Shown here piece by piece: positions 9,944 to 18,881 of a stretch of 64,000 nt of DNA; within the stretch, counting starts at the first letter, position 1, and every line of letters starts with the position of its first letter. Source of the DNA: Actinomycetota bacterium (GTDB lineage: Bacteria; Actinomycetota; Actinomycetes; Nanopelagicales; Nanopelagicaceae); the NCBI GenBank assembly GCA_947463725.1, contig CANHRM010000002.1:1-64000 (forward strand), in the 5' to 3' direction. The notes beneath the pieces were generated by a model. The model did not search any database and was not told the origin of the DNA. It saw only the letters and a program-made list of their open reading frames with translations. A program made the position numbers and the translations under genes.

Positions 9944-10354
9944 TTACTGATTGCGTAAGCGACGAGCAAGAATGCTCTGATCACCCTTAGCTTCTAAATC
10001 AGCAACAATCACTGCAATTGACTCGCGAACGATACGGCCGCGATCAACTGCCAGACCGAGATCTCCGCGCAGCATTAGCCGCGCTTGATCTAAGTCAAAA
10101 AGTTCATCCGCTGATAAGTAAACAGTGATTTTTTCGTCATGACGTTCGCGACCAGTTGGTGATTTTTCAACTGTCGTTACGCGACGACGAGGAATCGAAC
10201 GTACGCCCTTTTTACTTGAAGAACGAGTTGGTGCGATCGAATTACTTGGCGCTTCAATAATTGGTTCAGGTGCACTTTGGCGAACAGCACTTAAAGCAGG
10301 GGAGTTAGTACGAAATAGTTCATCGGCACCAGGCAAGCTAGCTCTACGGGTCAT
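9944..10354 (-). CDS. ParA-linked ribbon-helix-helix protein
   Basis: 136 residues. The first ~70 are Ser/Pro/Arg-rich and probably disordered. The second half, KITVYLSADELFDLDQARLM followed by DRGRIVRESIAVIVADLEAK, fits a ribbon-helix-helix DNA-binding fold with a short beta strand and two helices. Its start overlaps the parA stop by four bases (ATGA), so the two are coupled. The type and position suggest the DNA-binding partner of this orphan ParA, playing a ParB-like role. That is an inference; the family is conserved in Actinobacteria but I know of no proven function. Confidence 0.75.
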   Translation of the reverse strand: MTRRASLPGADELFRTNSPALSAVRQSAPEPIIEAPSNSIAPTRSSSKKGVRSIPRRRVTTVEKSPTGRERHDEKITVYLSADELFDLDQARLMLRGDLGLAVDRGRIVRESIAVIVADLEAKGDQSILARRLRNQ

Positions 10355-11235
10355 CGTGCGCCTCCTCGGGCAATTAGTTCACGGGCTAAACGTCGGTATG
10401 AAGCGGCTCCACCTGAGGAGCTGGCATATGTTGTAATTGGTTCACCAACTACAGTTGTTTCAGGGAAACGAATTGTTTTCGCGATAATTGTTTCGAAAAC
10501 ATCTTCCGGGTACTTCTCAAGTATTGTGGTTAGAACTTCGCGATTATGAACAGTCTTTCGTTCATACATAGTTGCCAAAATTCCAATTAATTTTAAATCC
10601 GGATTAAGAAAATTCTTAACTTTGTCCAAGTTTCCTTTTAATTCGATGAAACCGTGAAGAGCAAAGTACTCACATTGAAGTGGCACAATTACTTCATCAG
10701 CTGCCACGAGCGCATTAATTGTTAGTTGACCCATAGTTGGTTGGCAATCAATCAAGATAACGTCGTAGCGATCCTTCAATGAATTCAAGGTGCGTTTTAA
10801 GAACTGTTGTCCGCCAATTTCAGCGCCAAGAGTTGTCTCAGCGGTACCTAAGTCGCGGTTTGCAGGTAAGAAATCTAACCCGGGAACTGATGACTTTAAA
10901 ATTATTTGATCAACATCTGCAGATTGATCCATAAGTGCGTAATAAACAGTTTGTTCTAGTGGCAAGCTGTGAGCATTAACGCCGAGGCCAAGTGATAAGC
11001 CACCTTGAGGGTCGAAGTCGACTAATAAAACTTTGCGACCAAGTTCAGTTAACGCTGCACCCAGATTAATTGTTGAAGTTGTCTTGCCAACGCCACCTTT
11101 TTGGTTAAAAAGAGCGATTACTTTTGCTGGCAGACCATCTTGTGGCGCAGGTGGAACGCGAAAATTCTTAGCCGTCTTTCCTAAGAGGTTGGCAGTTGTA
11201 GCTACGTCCTCTTCAAATGTCGATTTAGCGTTCAA
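10351..11235 (-). CDS. ParA-family ATPase (orphan, Rv1708-like)
   Basis: 294 residues. The deviant Walker A motif KGGVGKTTSTINLGAAL lies near residue 50 with the signature Lys, then VLLVDFDPQGGLSLGLG, DVILIDCQPTMGQLTINAL (Walker B) and a VPLQCEYFALHGF segment. The start is TTG 11235, backed by AAAGAGG eight bases upstream. No parB follows, so it is a second ParA, like Rv1708 beside scpA in Mycobacterium, and not the origin ParA. It is divergent from scpA across a 73-bp gap that must hold both promoters. Confidence 0.88.
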   Translation of the reverse strand: MNAKSTFEEDVATTANLLGKTAKNFRVPPAPQDGLPAKVIALFNQKGGVGKTTSTINLGAALTELGRKVLLVDFDPQGGLSLGLGVNAHSLPLEQTVYYALMDQSADVDQIILKSSVPGLDFLPANRDLGTAETTLGAEIGGQQFLKRTLNSLKDRYDVILIDCQPTMGQLTINALVAADEVIVPLQCEYFALHGFIELKGNLDKVKNFLNPDLKLIGILATMYERKTVHNREVLTTILEKYPEDVFETIIAKTIRFPETTVVGEPITTYASSSGGAASYRRLARELIARGGAR

Positions 11236-11308
11236 GCGTTAAACCTCTTTCTGCTTAGGTGCGTGAGCCTACGCATCGAATAGCCCCTCGAGCAAGTAGT
11301 GTTCACCC

Positions 11309-12226
11309 GTGGAAACGCCGGTCACTAATAGCGAAGAGTTAATTATTCCTGGGCCCTTGAGCTCTGGGATCGATCTAGCTTCAGATGCCATTGAGCCAAC
11401 TGCTGCGACCAATGAGTTCAGCGTTCATTTAGCTAACTTTGATGGCCCCTTTGACCTGCTCCTGCAGCTCATCTCGCGCCACAAACTCGACATCACAGAA
11501 ATTTCCCTGAGCTTAGTAACAGATGAATTTATCGCCTTTATTCGCGCCCTTGAACTATCGGGCGAAGGGTGGCGCCTTGACCAAGCAACCGAATTCTTAG
11601 TTGTTGCAGCCACTTTGCTTGACCTGAAAGCAGCACGACTGCTTCCATCGGGTGAAGTTGAAGATGAAGAAGATTTGGCCCTACTTGAAGCACGTGACTT
11701 GCTATTCGCTCGCTTGCTTCAGTACCGCGCATTTAAAGAGATTGCAGCCACCTTTGGTGATCGCATAACCCTGCAAGACAAGGCTTTCCCGCGCGTTGTA
11801 GCCCTTGATCCCGCTCTTTCTGCCTTGCTACCTGAAGTTCTAATCGGAGTCGGCGCAGAGCGCTTTGCTGCCATTGCCGACCGTGTGCTTACTCCAAAAA
11901 CGCCCGCTTTGGTCTCTGTCGAACACCTTCATATGGCCCTAGTCAGTGTTGCCGAGGAGTCTAAAGGCGTGGTTGAGGCTTTACGAAGGTCTAAAACCTT
12001 GAGTTTTCGCAGCCTGATTGCCGACGCTGGCAGCACCTTGGTTGTCGTCGCAAGATTCCTAAGCCTGCTCGATCTGTACCGTCAAGGAGTGCTTCGCTTC
12101 GATCAGGTGGCAGCCCTTGGCGAACTCCAGATCAGCTGGGTGGGCAGTGAAACTGGCGAAGTTGAAGTATCCGATGAGTTTGATATTCCAGTGGTCTTAG
12201 AAGATAGCGAGGGCGAAAATGTCTAA
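11309..12226 (+). CDS. scpA: Segregation and condensation protein A
   Basis: 305 residues from a GTG start. ScpA is the kleisin of the SMC-ScpAB condensin. The N-terminal domain FSVHLANFDGPFDLLLQLIS begins near residue 38, after a ~35-residue extension, and a winged-helix C-terminal domain (SLLDLYRQGVLRFDQ) closes it. I see no clear ribosome-binding site, so translation may be leaderless or the start may lie further in. scpB begins 8 bases before the stop. This gene and scpB look richer in G+C than their neighbours. Confidence 0.93.
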   Translation: METPVTNSEELIIPGPLSSGIDLASDAIEPTAATNEFSVHLANFDGPFDLLLQLISRHKLDITEISLSLVTDEFIAFIRALELSGEGWRLDQATEFLVVAATLLDLKAARLLPSGEVEDEEDLALLEARDLLFARLLQYRAFKEIAATFGDRITLQDKAFPRVVALDPALSALLPEVLIGVGAERFAAIADRVLTPKTPALVSVEHLHMALVSVAEESKGVVEALRRSKTLSFRSLIADAGSTLVVVARFLSLLDLYRQGVLRFDQVAALGELQISWVGSETGEVEVSDEFDIPVVLEDSEGENV

Positions 12227-12770
12227 TGTAGAACTTGAGCGTTCAATCGAGGCGATCCTGATGGTCGTCGATGAGCCAGTAACTGAGCTGACTTTGGCTT
12301 CGGTACTGGTTGTGACGATCGATGAAGTCGTAGCCGCCCTTGAAACCCTTTCCTCTTCATATGAAGGTCGCGGTTTCGAACTGCGCGCTGTGGCCGGGGG
12401 ATGGCGTTTCTACAGCCATCCAGATTGTGCGCCCGCAGTTGAGAAATTCGTCCTAGACGGCCAACAGAACCGCCTGACGCAAGCAGCTCTAGAGACCTTG
12501 GCCGTCATTGCATACCGGCAACCAGTTAGTCGTGCACGAGTTTCGGCTATCCGAGGCGTAAATGTCGAAGCAGTCATGAAGACTTTGATTACCCGTGGCT
12601 TGGTTGAAGAGTTTGGCCTAGAACACGAAACTGGCGCGATCCTTTATAAGACCACTAGCTACTTCCTTGAGCGCTTGGGCGTAAATAGCCTGGAAGATCT
12701 GCCAGCTCTGGCTCCTTACCTGCCGGATCTTGATCGCTTAGATGAAATCCTGGACTCGCTAACCGACTAG
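12219..12770 (+). CDS. scpB: Segregation and condensation protein B
   Basis: 183 residues. It carries tandem winged-helix domains: the first region IEAILMVVDEPVTELTLASV and the second LTQAALETLAVIAYRQPVSR with IRGVNVEAVMKTLITRGLVE are typical of ScpB. A dimer binds ScpA to complete the SMC condensin. It overlaps scpA by 8 bases. Confidence 0.95.
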   Translation: MSNVELERSIEAILMVVDEPVTELTLASVLVVTIDEVVAALETLSSSYEGRGFELRAVAGGWRFYSHPDCAPAVEKFVLDGQQNRLTQAALETLAVIAYRQPVSRARVSAIRGVNVEAVMKTLITRGLVEEFGLEHETGAILYKTTSYFLERLGVNSLEDLPALAPYLPDLDRLDEILDSLTD

Positions 12771-12866
12771 TCTGCTTGATCGCTGTTCGCATCTACTCGA
12801 TTAGTCCTATGCAGGGGAGAAGCGGTATTCTTACGCCCTTAACCTGACTGTCGAGGAGATAGCCAA

Positions 12867-13583
12867 ATGGCCGAGATGCGCCTTAATAAAATAATTGCCG
12901 ATGCGGGAATCACTAGCCGCCGCGGCGCTGATGAACTAATAGCCGATGGTCGAGTAACTGTCGATGGACGTCCAGTTAGGGAACTTGGAGCAAAAATAGA
13001 CCCTGATAACCATGATGTAGCAGTTGATGGTGAGACGATCAAACGATCTTTGACTAAGTCTTATTTAGTACTTCATAAGCCAAAAGGCGTTTTGTCAACG
13101 ATGTATGACCCGGAAGGTCGGCCATCGTTGGCGGACTTTATTGATTTGCGAAAAGAACGTTTGTTCCATGTTGGCCGGCTCGACAAGGACTCAGAAGGCC
13201 TAATCCTACTGACCAATGACGGCGATCTGACATTTCGTGCAACCCACCCTTCCTTTGGGCTGGAAAAGACCTACATTATTGAGTTCGAAGGACGCCTGGA
13301 AACAGGGGTAGATAAGGTGCTCTTAAAGGGCGTAGAGCTCGAAGATGGCATGGGTCGAGTACTTAGCTTTAAGCAACTTTCGGCAAACTGGATCGAAGTA
13401 AAGATCCATGAAGGCCGGTATCACATCATCCGCCGCCTGATGGAAGCGGTCGGCGTCGAGGTTTTGAGATTGATCCGAACAAACTTCGGACCGATCTCAT
13501 TGGGCGATACCCCTGAGGGACGCTGGCGCGACCTCAACGAGCAAGAGTTACTAAATATACAGAAGGCTTTAGATCTAAAGTAA
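12867..13583 (+). CDS. rluB: 23S rRNA pseudouridine synthase RluB-type
   Basis: 238 residues. An N-terminal S4 domain (MRLNKIIADAGITSRRGADE) precedes the synthase core with the catalytic Asp in HVGRLDKDSEGLILLTNDGDL. The closing segment HEGRYHIIRRLMEAVG is typical of the RsuA/RluB/E/F group. It converts uridine to pseudouridine in 23S rRNA (U2605 in E. coli). GAGGAG lies about eight bases before the ATG at 12867. Its place after scpAB is conserved in Actinobacteria. Confidence 0.92.
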   Translation: MAEMRLNKIIADAGITSRRGADELIADGRVTVDGRPVRELGAKIDPDNHDVAVDGETIKRSLTKSYLVLHKPKGVLSTMYDPEGRPSLADFIDLRKERLFHVGRLDKDSEGLILLTNDGDLTFRATHPSFGLEKTYIIEFEGRLETGVDKVLLKGVELEDGMGRVLSFKQLSANWIEVKIHEGRYHIIRRLMEAVGVEVLRLIRTNFGPISLGDTPEGRWRDLNEQELLNIQKALDLK

Positions 13584-13855
13584 TAAATCTGTTTATCTAT
13601 ATTTATAGAATATCTCTTTCTCTATTTATCGATAAATGTTTGCTAGAATGTACATATGTCGATAATCCACAGTAATTCGCGCACAAAATGGTTCGTGTTT
13701 ATATCTTTATCGATAATTCTGGGAAACAAGGATTTGAGCCACCAACTGCTTGTGGCGAGTTAGTAGAGGTTTTCTGAATTAATCGTTAAGTAGATTTAAC
13801 GTTAAACACGTTTTCATTAAAAACGAAAAATGGGTACTTCAAGGTACCCTTAACC
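13584..13855. other. Largest intergenic region: AT-rich with TATCGATA copies and hairpins
   Basis: 272 bases without a convincing gene. The first half is AT-rich and holds ATTTATCGATAAAT (13624-13637), a GTCGATAA copy near 13657 and a second TTATCGATAA near 13701. The last 75 bases hold three successive hairpins: CGTTAA/TTAACG (13784-13801), CGTTTT/AAAACG (13809-13825) and GGGTAC/GTACCC (13832-13849), the last ending six bases before the aroH ATG. It probably contains the aroH-tyrA promoter and a structured leader. A 29-codon ORF at 13688-13777 has no ribosome-binding site. Confidence 0.5.
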
Positions 13856-14218
13856 ATGGTTTTAAGGGCAATTCGAGGCGCTACGCAGGTGAGCGTGAAT
13901 TCAAGCGTGGCTATAGGCGACGGTGTTCGTGAACTTTTGCCTGCCATGCTCAAAGCTAACGGCCTTGAAGTCGATGACGTGATCTCGGTATTGATGACAG
14001 CGACCCCAGATTTAACTGCAGATTTTCCAGCAGCATCTGCTCGCGATGTCGGATTTGCCGGCACACCTCTTATCTGCGCAGTAGAGATCGATGTGCCGGG
14101 AGCGCTAGAGCGAATTATCCGAGTATTAGCGCACGTCGAGAGCGATAAAAGTAAGAGCGAAATAGTCCATATTTACCTTCATGGCGCAGCGGCGCTGCGC
14201 AAAGATTTAGCCCAATAG
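13856..14218 (+). CDS. aroH: Chorismate mutase, AroH type
   Basis: 120 residues, the usual size of the trimeric AroH class. It rearranges chorismate to prephenate. The start MVLRAIRGATQVSVNSSVAI carries the family Arg in RGAT, and VHIYLHGAAALRKDL closes it. tyrA follows after 10 bases, so together they form the tyrosine branch. The ribosome-binding AAGG lies inside the GGGTAC/GTACCC hairpin just upstream, which could limit translation. Confidence 0.92.
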   Translation: MVLRAIRGATQVSVNSSVAIGDGVRELLPAMLKANGLEVDDVISVLMTATPDLTADFPAASARDVGFAGTPLICAVEIDVPGALERIIRVLAHVESDKSKSEIVHIYLHGAAALRKDLAQ

Positions 14219-14228
14219 GGGGCTCACT

Positions 14229-15281
14229 GTGAAATCAAAATCCGTCCGAATAGTAGGCGCTGGCCTAATTGGCACTTCAATTGGTCTAGCCCTAAAGGCC
14301 GCAGGAGCATCAGTCCAATTTGTAGATGTTGACTCTAAAGCTGAACTTTTGGCGAACGACCTCGTCAAATCTGGCAAGTTAGAGAACCCAGATCTAATTG
14401 TTATCGCCACGCCTCCTTCGTCCTTTAAATCGGCGATTGAGCGTGAAGCAACCTTAAACCCTCAAGCGATACTTATGGATATTGGTAGCGTTAAAACCAA
14501 ACCTTTACTTGAGGTATCAACTTTAGATGGGGTTTTTTACAAATTCTGTGGCACCCATCCAATGGCCGGACGTGAGGTTAGTGGAGCAGTATCTGCTCGA
14601 GCTGATCTCTTCTTAGATCGGGCCTGGATCATCACTCCGACCGCGGAAACTTCCGCTGAAGCCAAGGCGATGGCGCTGGAAGTGATAGCCGCCTGCGGTG
14701 CACAAGTCGTAGAAATGAGCGCAGAGGATCACGATCAGCGAGTGGCTCTGATTTCTCATCTACCGCAAACCATTAGTTCTTTACTCGCCGCCCAGCTTTC
14801 GAACTCAAGCCCAGAGGCGCTAGCGCTGGCCGGGGGCGGGCTAAGGGACACAGTTCGAATTGCGGGCTCGGATCCAAATCTTTGGGGCGAGATTTTGGCT
14901 GCAAATGAGGCTGCGTTAATGCCATTGTTGATAAGTCTACAAAGTGACCTTTCGGAGCTTATTTCAGCTACCAGTGGGCCTGCTAAATGGGAGTCGCTAG
15001 TGGCTGCAGGTCGGGCCGGAAAAAGTGCAATTCCTGGCAAGCACGGTGGCAAATCAAGGGAATACAGCTACTTGCCAATTGTCATCGATGATCGACCTGG
15101 TCAACTTGGGTCACTTTTTAATGCCTGCGCAAAAGCCAATGTGAATATCGAAGACCTCGCGCTGGAACATTCACCTGGTCAGCTAACTGCTGTAATAACA
15201 CTTGCTATAGCGCCAGAAGATATTGATCGTTTGAGTAAATTCTTAACAAAAGATGGCTGGAATGTTCACTCGGTAAGTTAA
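14229..15281 (+). CDS. tyrA: Prephenate dehydrogenase with ACT domain
   Basis: 350 residues from GTG 14229, with AGGGGG six bases upstream. The Rossmann motif VGAGLIGTSIGLALKAAGAS is at the N-terminus, the catalytic His is in CGTHPMAGREVSGA, and a C-terminal ACT domain (LPIVIDDRPGQLGSLFNACA) probably senses tyrosine. It oxidises and decarboxylates prephenate to 4-hydroxyphenylpyruvate. It is coupled to aroH. Confidence 0.94.
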   Translation: MKSKSVRIVGAGLIGTSIGLALKAAGASVQFVDVDSKAELLANDLVKSGKLENPDLIVIATPPSSFKSAIEREATLNPQAILMDIGSVKTKPLLEVSTLDGVFYKFCGTHPMAGREVSGAVSARADLFLDRAWIITPTAETSAEAKAMALEVIAACGAQVVEMSAEDHDQRVALISHLPQTISSLLAAQLSNSSPEALALAGGGLRDTVRIAGSDPNLWGEILAANEAALMPLLISLQSDLSELISATSGPAKWESLVAAGRAGKSAIPGKHGGKSREYSYLPIVIDDRPGQLGSLFNACAKANVNIEDLALEHSPGQLTAVITLAIAPEDIDRLSKFLTKDGWNVHSVS

Positions 15282-15347
15282 TCACTTGTGCGAAGTTGAG
15301 ATTTAGGTAAAGCCATTCTTGTTAAGCACCGTAGAATAAGGGTCATT

Positions 15348-17315
15348 ATGGGCATAGTTGTAGCAATAGATGGCCCTAGTGGTTCGGGAAAATCAAGCAC
15401 CTCAAAATCAGTGGCGATGCGATCTACCTGGGATTACTTAGATACTGGCGCTCTCTACCGTGGCCTTACTTGGCTTGCGTTACAAAATGATTTAACAGAT
15501 GCGAGCTCAGTTCTAAAAGCACTCAAATCTTCACCTTTGCGATTTGTAGTCGATCCATTGGAACCACGATTATTCGCTGGCGATACAGAAATTACCGATG
15601 CGATTCGCACGGTTGAAGTTACCGAAAGTGTTTCAAAGTTTGCCGCGATGCCAGAACTACGTGCTGAACTTTTGAAATTACAACGCAAAATTATCTCAGA
15701 TTCAAAGCGCGGAATAGTCGTTGAGGGCCGTGACATTGCGACAGTGGTTGCACCGGATGCGGCGCTTAAGATTTATTTAACTGCTGATTTAACTGCCCGT
15801 GCGGCTCGTCGCGATGCCGAAGAGAACTCAGCGCAAGGAATTGAAAACGTGGCTCAGTCATTGAGTAGCCGAGATGAATTGGATTCAACTCGCGAAGTTT
15901 CCCCACTCACCTTGGCTCCAGATGCATTGACTATTGACTCAACTCACTTGAGTTTAGAAGAAACTGTTGATCGCATCTGGGAGTTATTAAAGCAGCGTGA
16001 ATTACTAGGTTTACCAGTGATTGCAATTCTTGGCCGTCCAAACGTTGGAAAATCTACTTTGATTAATCGCTTCATCGGTCGCCGCGAAGCGATTGTTGAA
16101 GACACTCCTGGCGTTACTCGCGATCGCGTTCAATACGAATGCGAGTGGGGCGGTCGTCGCTTTATTGTTATGGACACTGGTGGCTGGGAAGCAAAGCCAG
16201 ATGGAATTTCAATTCAGGTAAGCGCTGGTGCTGAACAAGCAATGCGTGAAGCTGATGTTCTGGCATTCGTAGTAGATGCCCAAGTTGGCGCGCTCGACGA
16301 AGATGACATCTTGGTTAGTGAATTGCGCAAGGCAAAGAAGCCAACAATTTTGATCGCTAATAAGGTCGATGATGAAGGCGCAGAGTCCGATGCATATGCC
16401 CTTTGGAACCTTGGTTTAGGCGAGCCATATTTCGTATCTGCATTGCACGGTCGCGGTAGTGGTGACTTGCTTGATCATATTGTTGCGCAACTTCCAGAAG
16501 TTGGTCGCGCACAAGTGCAAGACGGCTATCGTCGAGTTGCGTTAATTGGTCGGCCAAATGTTGGCAAATCAAGTTTGCTAAACGCACTAGCGGGGGAGAC
16601 TCGCTCAATTGTTGATGATGTCGCTGGAACAACTCGCGATCCAGTTGATGAGTTAATTGAAATTGGCGATCAAGTTTGGCGATTCATCGATACCGCTGGT
16701 TTACGTAAGCGCGCAAATCAAGCAAGCGGAACTGACTACTACGCGACACTACGAACTCAAACAGCACTAGAACGTTGTGAAGTTGCAGCCGTTGTTCTTG
16801 ATGCATCTAATCCGATTTCTGAACAAGATCTACGAATCATCACGATGGTTGAAGAAGCTGGTAAAGCAATGGTCATCGTGATGAATAAGTGGGACTTAGT
16901 AGATGAAGATCGGCGCGATCAATTAGATAAAGAAATCGATCGCCACCTCGATCAAGTTGAATGGGCCCAACGAGTAAATGTTGCGGCTAAAACTGGTTGG
17001 CACCGAGATCGTTTAGCGCCAGCCCTTCGCACCGCTCTAGGTGGTTGGGAGCAACGTGTTCCGACTGCCAAGTTGAACTCATTCCTTGGCGCTTTAATCG
17101 GTGCAACACCACCACCTGTTCGTGGCGGAAAGCAACCAAAGATTTACTACGCGACTCAAGCTGGTATTGCGCCACCGAAGTTCGTGATCTTTTCAAGTGG
17201 CTGGATCGAAGCTTCGTACCGTCGATTTATCGAACGTCGTTTGCGTGAAGAATTTGGATTCCCGGGCACACCAGTCATGGTGGCGATCCGAGTCAAGGAA
17301 CGCGACAAAGAGTAA
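15348..17315 (+). CDS. cmk-der: Fused cytidylate kinase / GTPase Der
   Basis: 655 residues in one frame. Residues 1-220 are cytidylate kinase (P-loop [31 protein letters not shown]), making CDP from CMP. Residues ~224-655 are the ribosome-assembly GTPase Der (EngA) with two G domains: GRPNVGKST near 228 with NKVD, and GRPNVGKSS near 400 with NKWD, then a KH-like end. In Mycobacterium the two are adjacent genes; fused forms are known in other Actinobacteria. No internal stop or strong internal start separates the parts. TAGAAT near 15331 may be the -10 box. Confidence 0.95.
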   Translation: MGIVVAIDGPSGSGKSSTSKSVAMRSTWDYLDTGALYRGLTWLALQNDLTDASSVLKALKSSPLRFVVDPLEPRLFAGDTEITDAIRTVEVTESVSKFAAMPELRAELLKLQRKIISDSKRGIVVEGRDIATVVAPDAALKIYLTADLTARAARRDAEENSAQGIENVAQSLSSRDELDSTREVSPLTLAPDALTIDSTHLSLEETVDRIWELLKQRELLGLPVIAILGRPNVGKSTLINRFIGRREAIVEDTPGVTRDRVQYECEWGGRRFIVMDTGGWEAKPDGISIQVSAGAEQAMREADVLAFVVDAQVGALDEDDILVSELRKAKKPTILIANKVDDEGAESDAYALWNLGLGEPYFVSALHGRGSGDLLDHIVAQLPEVGRAQVQDGYRRVALIGRPNVGKSSLLNALAGETRSIVDDVAGTTRDPVDELIEIGDQVWRFIDTAGLRKRANQASGTDYYATLRTQTALERCEVAAVVLDASNPISEQDLRIITMVEEAGKAMVIVMNKWDLVDEDRRDQLDKEIDRHLDQVEWAQRVNVAAKTGWHRDRLAPALRTALGGWEQRVPTAKLNSFLGALIGATPPPVRGGKQPKIYYATQAGIAPPKFVIFSSGWIEASYRRFIERRLREEFGFPGTPVMVAIRVKERDKE

Positions 17316-17863
17316 TGCTGACGATTCCAAACGCCTTAACTTTTCTGAGGTTTCTCGGAATCCCGCTCTTCCTTCATTTAGCGCTTAATGTTCATGCCAA
17401 TGGCTGGGCGATTGCCGTTTTGGCAGTTGGGGGAGCCACAGATTATTTCGATGGCAAGCTAGCTAGAGCGTGGGGTCAGACTTCTCGTTTCGGCGAGATA
17501 GCCGATCCAACGATTGACCGCTTATATATAGTGGCGGTCTTAATCGCTCTCTACCTGCGCGACGCAGTTCCACTTTGGTTGATTGCAACTTTAATGGGGC
17601 GGGATTTGATTTTAGGTCTTCTTACAATTTGGTTAAGTGCCACCAAGCGTCCGCTCATTGAAGTCACCTTTCTGGGTAAAGCTGCCACCTTCAATCTCTT
17701 ATATGCCTTCCCATTCTTATTGCTGGCACTTTCTGATTCTGCACTTGGCACAGTTGCCTTCGTTTTAGGTTGGGCTTTTGCAATCTGGGGCACAGCGCTT
17801 TATCTATTCACGGGTGTCTCATATTTCATAAATGCGATCTCCCGTACTAAGGTTCGGCCATAA
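17315..17863 (+). CDS. CDP-alcohol phosphatidyltransferase
   Basis: 182 residues, mostly membrane helices. The diagnostic motif DG-x2-AR-x8-G-x3-D-x3-D is complete in DYFDGKLARAWGQTSRFG followed by EIADPTIDR (residues about 49-75). The family swaps CMP of a CDP-lipid for an alcohol. The head group cannot be read from the sequence; phosphatidylglycerolphosphate synthase (pgsA) or a cardiolipin-synthase-like role are the main options. The ATG overlaps the cmk-der stop by one base (TAATG). Confidence 0.85.
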   Translation: MLTIPNALTFLRFLGIPLFLHLALNVHANGWAIAVLAVGGATDYFDGKLARAWGQTSRFGEIADPTIDRLYIVAVLIALYLRDAVPLWLIATLMGRDLILGLLTIWLSATKRPLIEVTFLGKAATFNLLYAFPFLLLALSDSALGTVAFVLGWAFAIWGTALYLFTGVSYFINAISRTKVRP

Positions 17864-17908
17864 TTCTTTTCGATTGAACTTTGAGAGCACTTAGAGAAAA
17901 GGCGTGAG

Positions 17909-18289
17909 ATGTCGAATATTCCAGCTGATTTGAAATACACCAAAGAGCACGAGTGGGTACGCGATTTGGCAACAGCTGGAACTATTTCAATGGGGATTAC
18001 CGACTTTGCTCAAGGCGCACTCGGTGACATTGTTTATGTTCAACTACCTAAAGTTGGCGACCTAGTTGTAAGTGGAAAAGTTTGTGGTGAAGTTGAGTCA
18101 ACCAAAAGCGTCTCAGAAATTTTTGCCCCAGTGTCAGGAAAAGTTATAGCGATAAACGATTCACTATCTGCTTCACCAGAATTTATCAACTCTGATCCAT
18201 ACAACGCGGGCTGGCTACTGGAAATCGAACTCACAGAAGCGGCTACCGATCTGCTAACCCCAGTTGAATACGGACAAATCACCGCTTGA
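17909..18289 (+). CDS. gcvH: Glycine cleavage system H protein
   Basis: 126 residues. The lipoyl-carrying Lys is at residue 66 in GEVESTKSVSEIF, and KYTKEHEWVRDL opens the fold. H protein shuttles the aminomethyl group between the P, T and L proteins. gcvP lies 2.5 kb downstream, but gcvT is not in the window. GAGAAAAGG precedes the ATG by seven bases. The order gcvH-garA-ftsR-bfn-merR-gcvP matches Rv1826-Rv1832 of Mycobacterium. Confidence 0.96.
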   Translation: MSNIPADLKYTKEHEWVRDLATAGTISMGITDFAQGALGDIVYVQLPKVGDLVVSGKVCGEVESTKSVSEIFAPVSGKVIAINDSLSASPEFINSDPYNAGWLLEIELTEAATDLLTPVEYGQITA

Positions 18290-18298
18290 CCTAACCCA

Positions 18299-18318
18299 CT
18301 TACCCTAAATAGGGTAAG
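18299..18318. promoter_or_regulatory. Palindrome upstream of garA-ftsR
   Basis: Perfect nine-base arms CTTACCCTA and TAGGGTAAG are separated by AA, in the 95-bp gap between gcvH and garA. MerR-type regulators bind palindromes of this type, and two MerR genes lie just downstream. It resembles the site reported for FtsR in Corynebacterium as I remember it (CCTAAA core with flanking TTAA). Autoregulation is an inference. It could also act as a short hairpin ending gcvH transcription, though no T tract follows. Confidence 0.5.
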
Positions 18319-18384
18319 CCTCCAGTTAAGGATGAAGTTGATTTTAAAACTTTAGCCACTTGAATTTGAAATGGGGGAGTGAAC

Positions 18385-18861
18385 ATGGCTGCAGCTGAAG
18401 TAGAGCGCGAAGTCACAACCACTATCTCACTCGGAGTTCGACCAGTACTTGATGCTCATGTAAATCTAGATACTTTGATTCAATCACTTGATGCCGATAA
18501 CCAAAGTGTTGTAGCTCAGGTATTGGCAGCTAATGAGCCAACTGCTCTCTTATTAGCGTTAAAAGGTGCTGGCCGAGGTAATCGTTTCATGGTTAATAAA
18601 TCAGGAACCACAATCGGCCGCGCTGTAGATTCTGGAATTTTCCTTGATGATGTAACTGTTTCCCGTAAACATGCAACCATCACTTTTGACCAAGAATTTA
18701 CGTTCACAGATTCTGGCAGCCTTAACGGTTCGTACTTAAATAATGAGCGAGCCACAACATCGGTTTTGAAATCAGGCGATGAGATTCAAATCGGAAAGTT
18801 TCATTTAGTTTTTATTAGCAATAAAAGTAGTGGCACTAATTCCAAGTCAGATAACAAGTAA
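18385..18861 (+). CDS. garA: FHA-domain metabolic regulator GarA/OdhI
   Basis: 158 residues from ATG 18385, which has GGGGGAG five bases upstream. A C-terminal FHA domain (residues ~60-145) holds the conserved GRAVDSGIFLD, SRKHATI and GSLNGSYLN phosphothreonine-binding loops. The N-terminal VTTTISLG stretch (Thr 11-13) lies where GarA/OdhI carry the paired Thr phosphorylated by Ser/Thr kinases. In relatives the unphosphorylated protein inhibits 2-oxoglutarate dehydrogenase and glutamate dehydrogenase. Confidence 0.9.
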   Translation: MAAAEVEREVTTTISLGVRPVLDAHVNLDTLIQSLDADNQSVVAQVLAANEPTALLLALKGAGRGNRFMVNKSGTTIGRAVDSGIFLDDVTVSRKHATITFDQEFTFTDSGSLNGSYLNNERATTSVLKSGDEIQIGKFHLVFISNKSSGTNSKSDNK

Positions 18862-18881
18862 GAAAAAACGGAGATCATAAG

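Noticed and set aside
13636-13664. A second dif-like stretch around GAATGTACATATGTCGATAA
   Set aside because: The TGTACA centre is present but the arms match the dif consensus only weakly (about half the positions) and no polarity switch occurs here; the site at 23753 is much better.
13688-13777. 29-codon ORF (starts MVRVYIFIDNSG) in the aroH upstream gap
   Set aside because: No ribosome-binding site and no recognisable family. It resembles the start of a NYN-type protein only superficially, so it is not called as a gene.
13830-13853. Seven-codon uORF (MGTSRYP) ending two bases before the aroH start
   Set aside because: Its sequence is mostly the GGGTAC/GTACCC hairpin and it has one Tyr codon only; too short to claim a leader peptide.
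17864-17908. Possible glycine riboswitch before gcvH
   Set aside because: The gap is only 45 bases and lacks the conserved glycine-riboswitch core.
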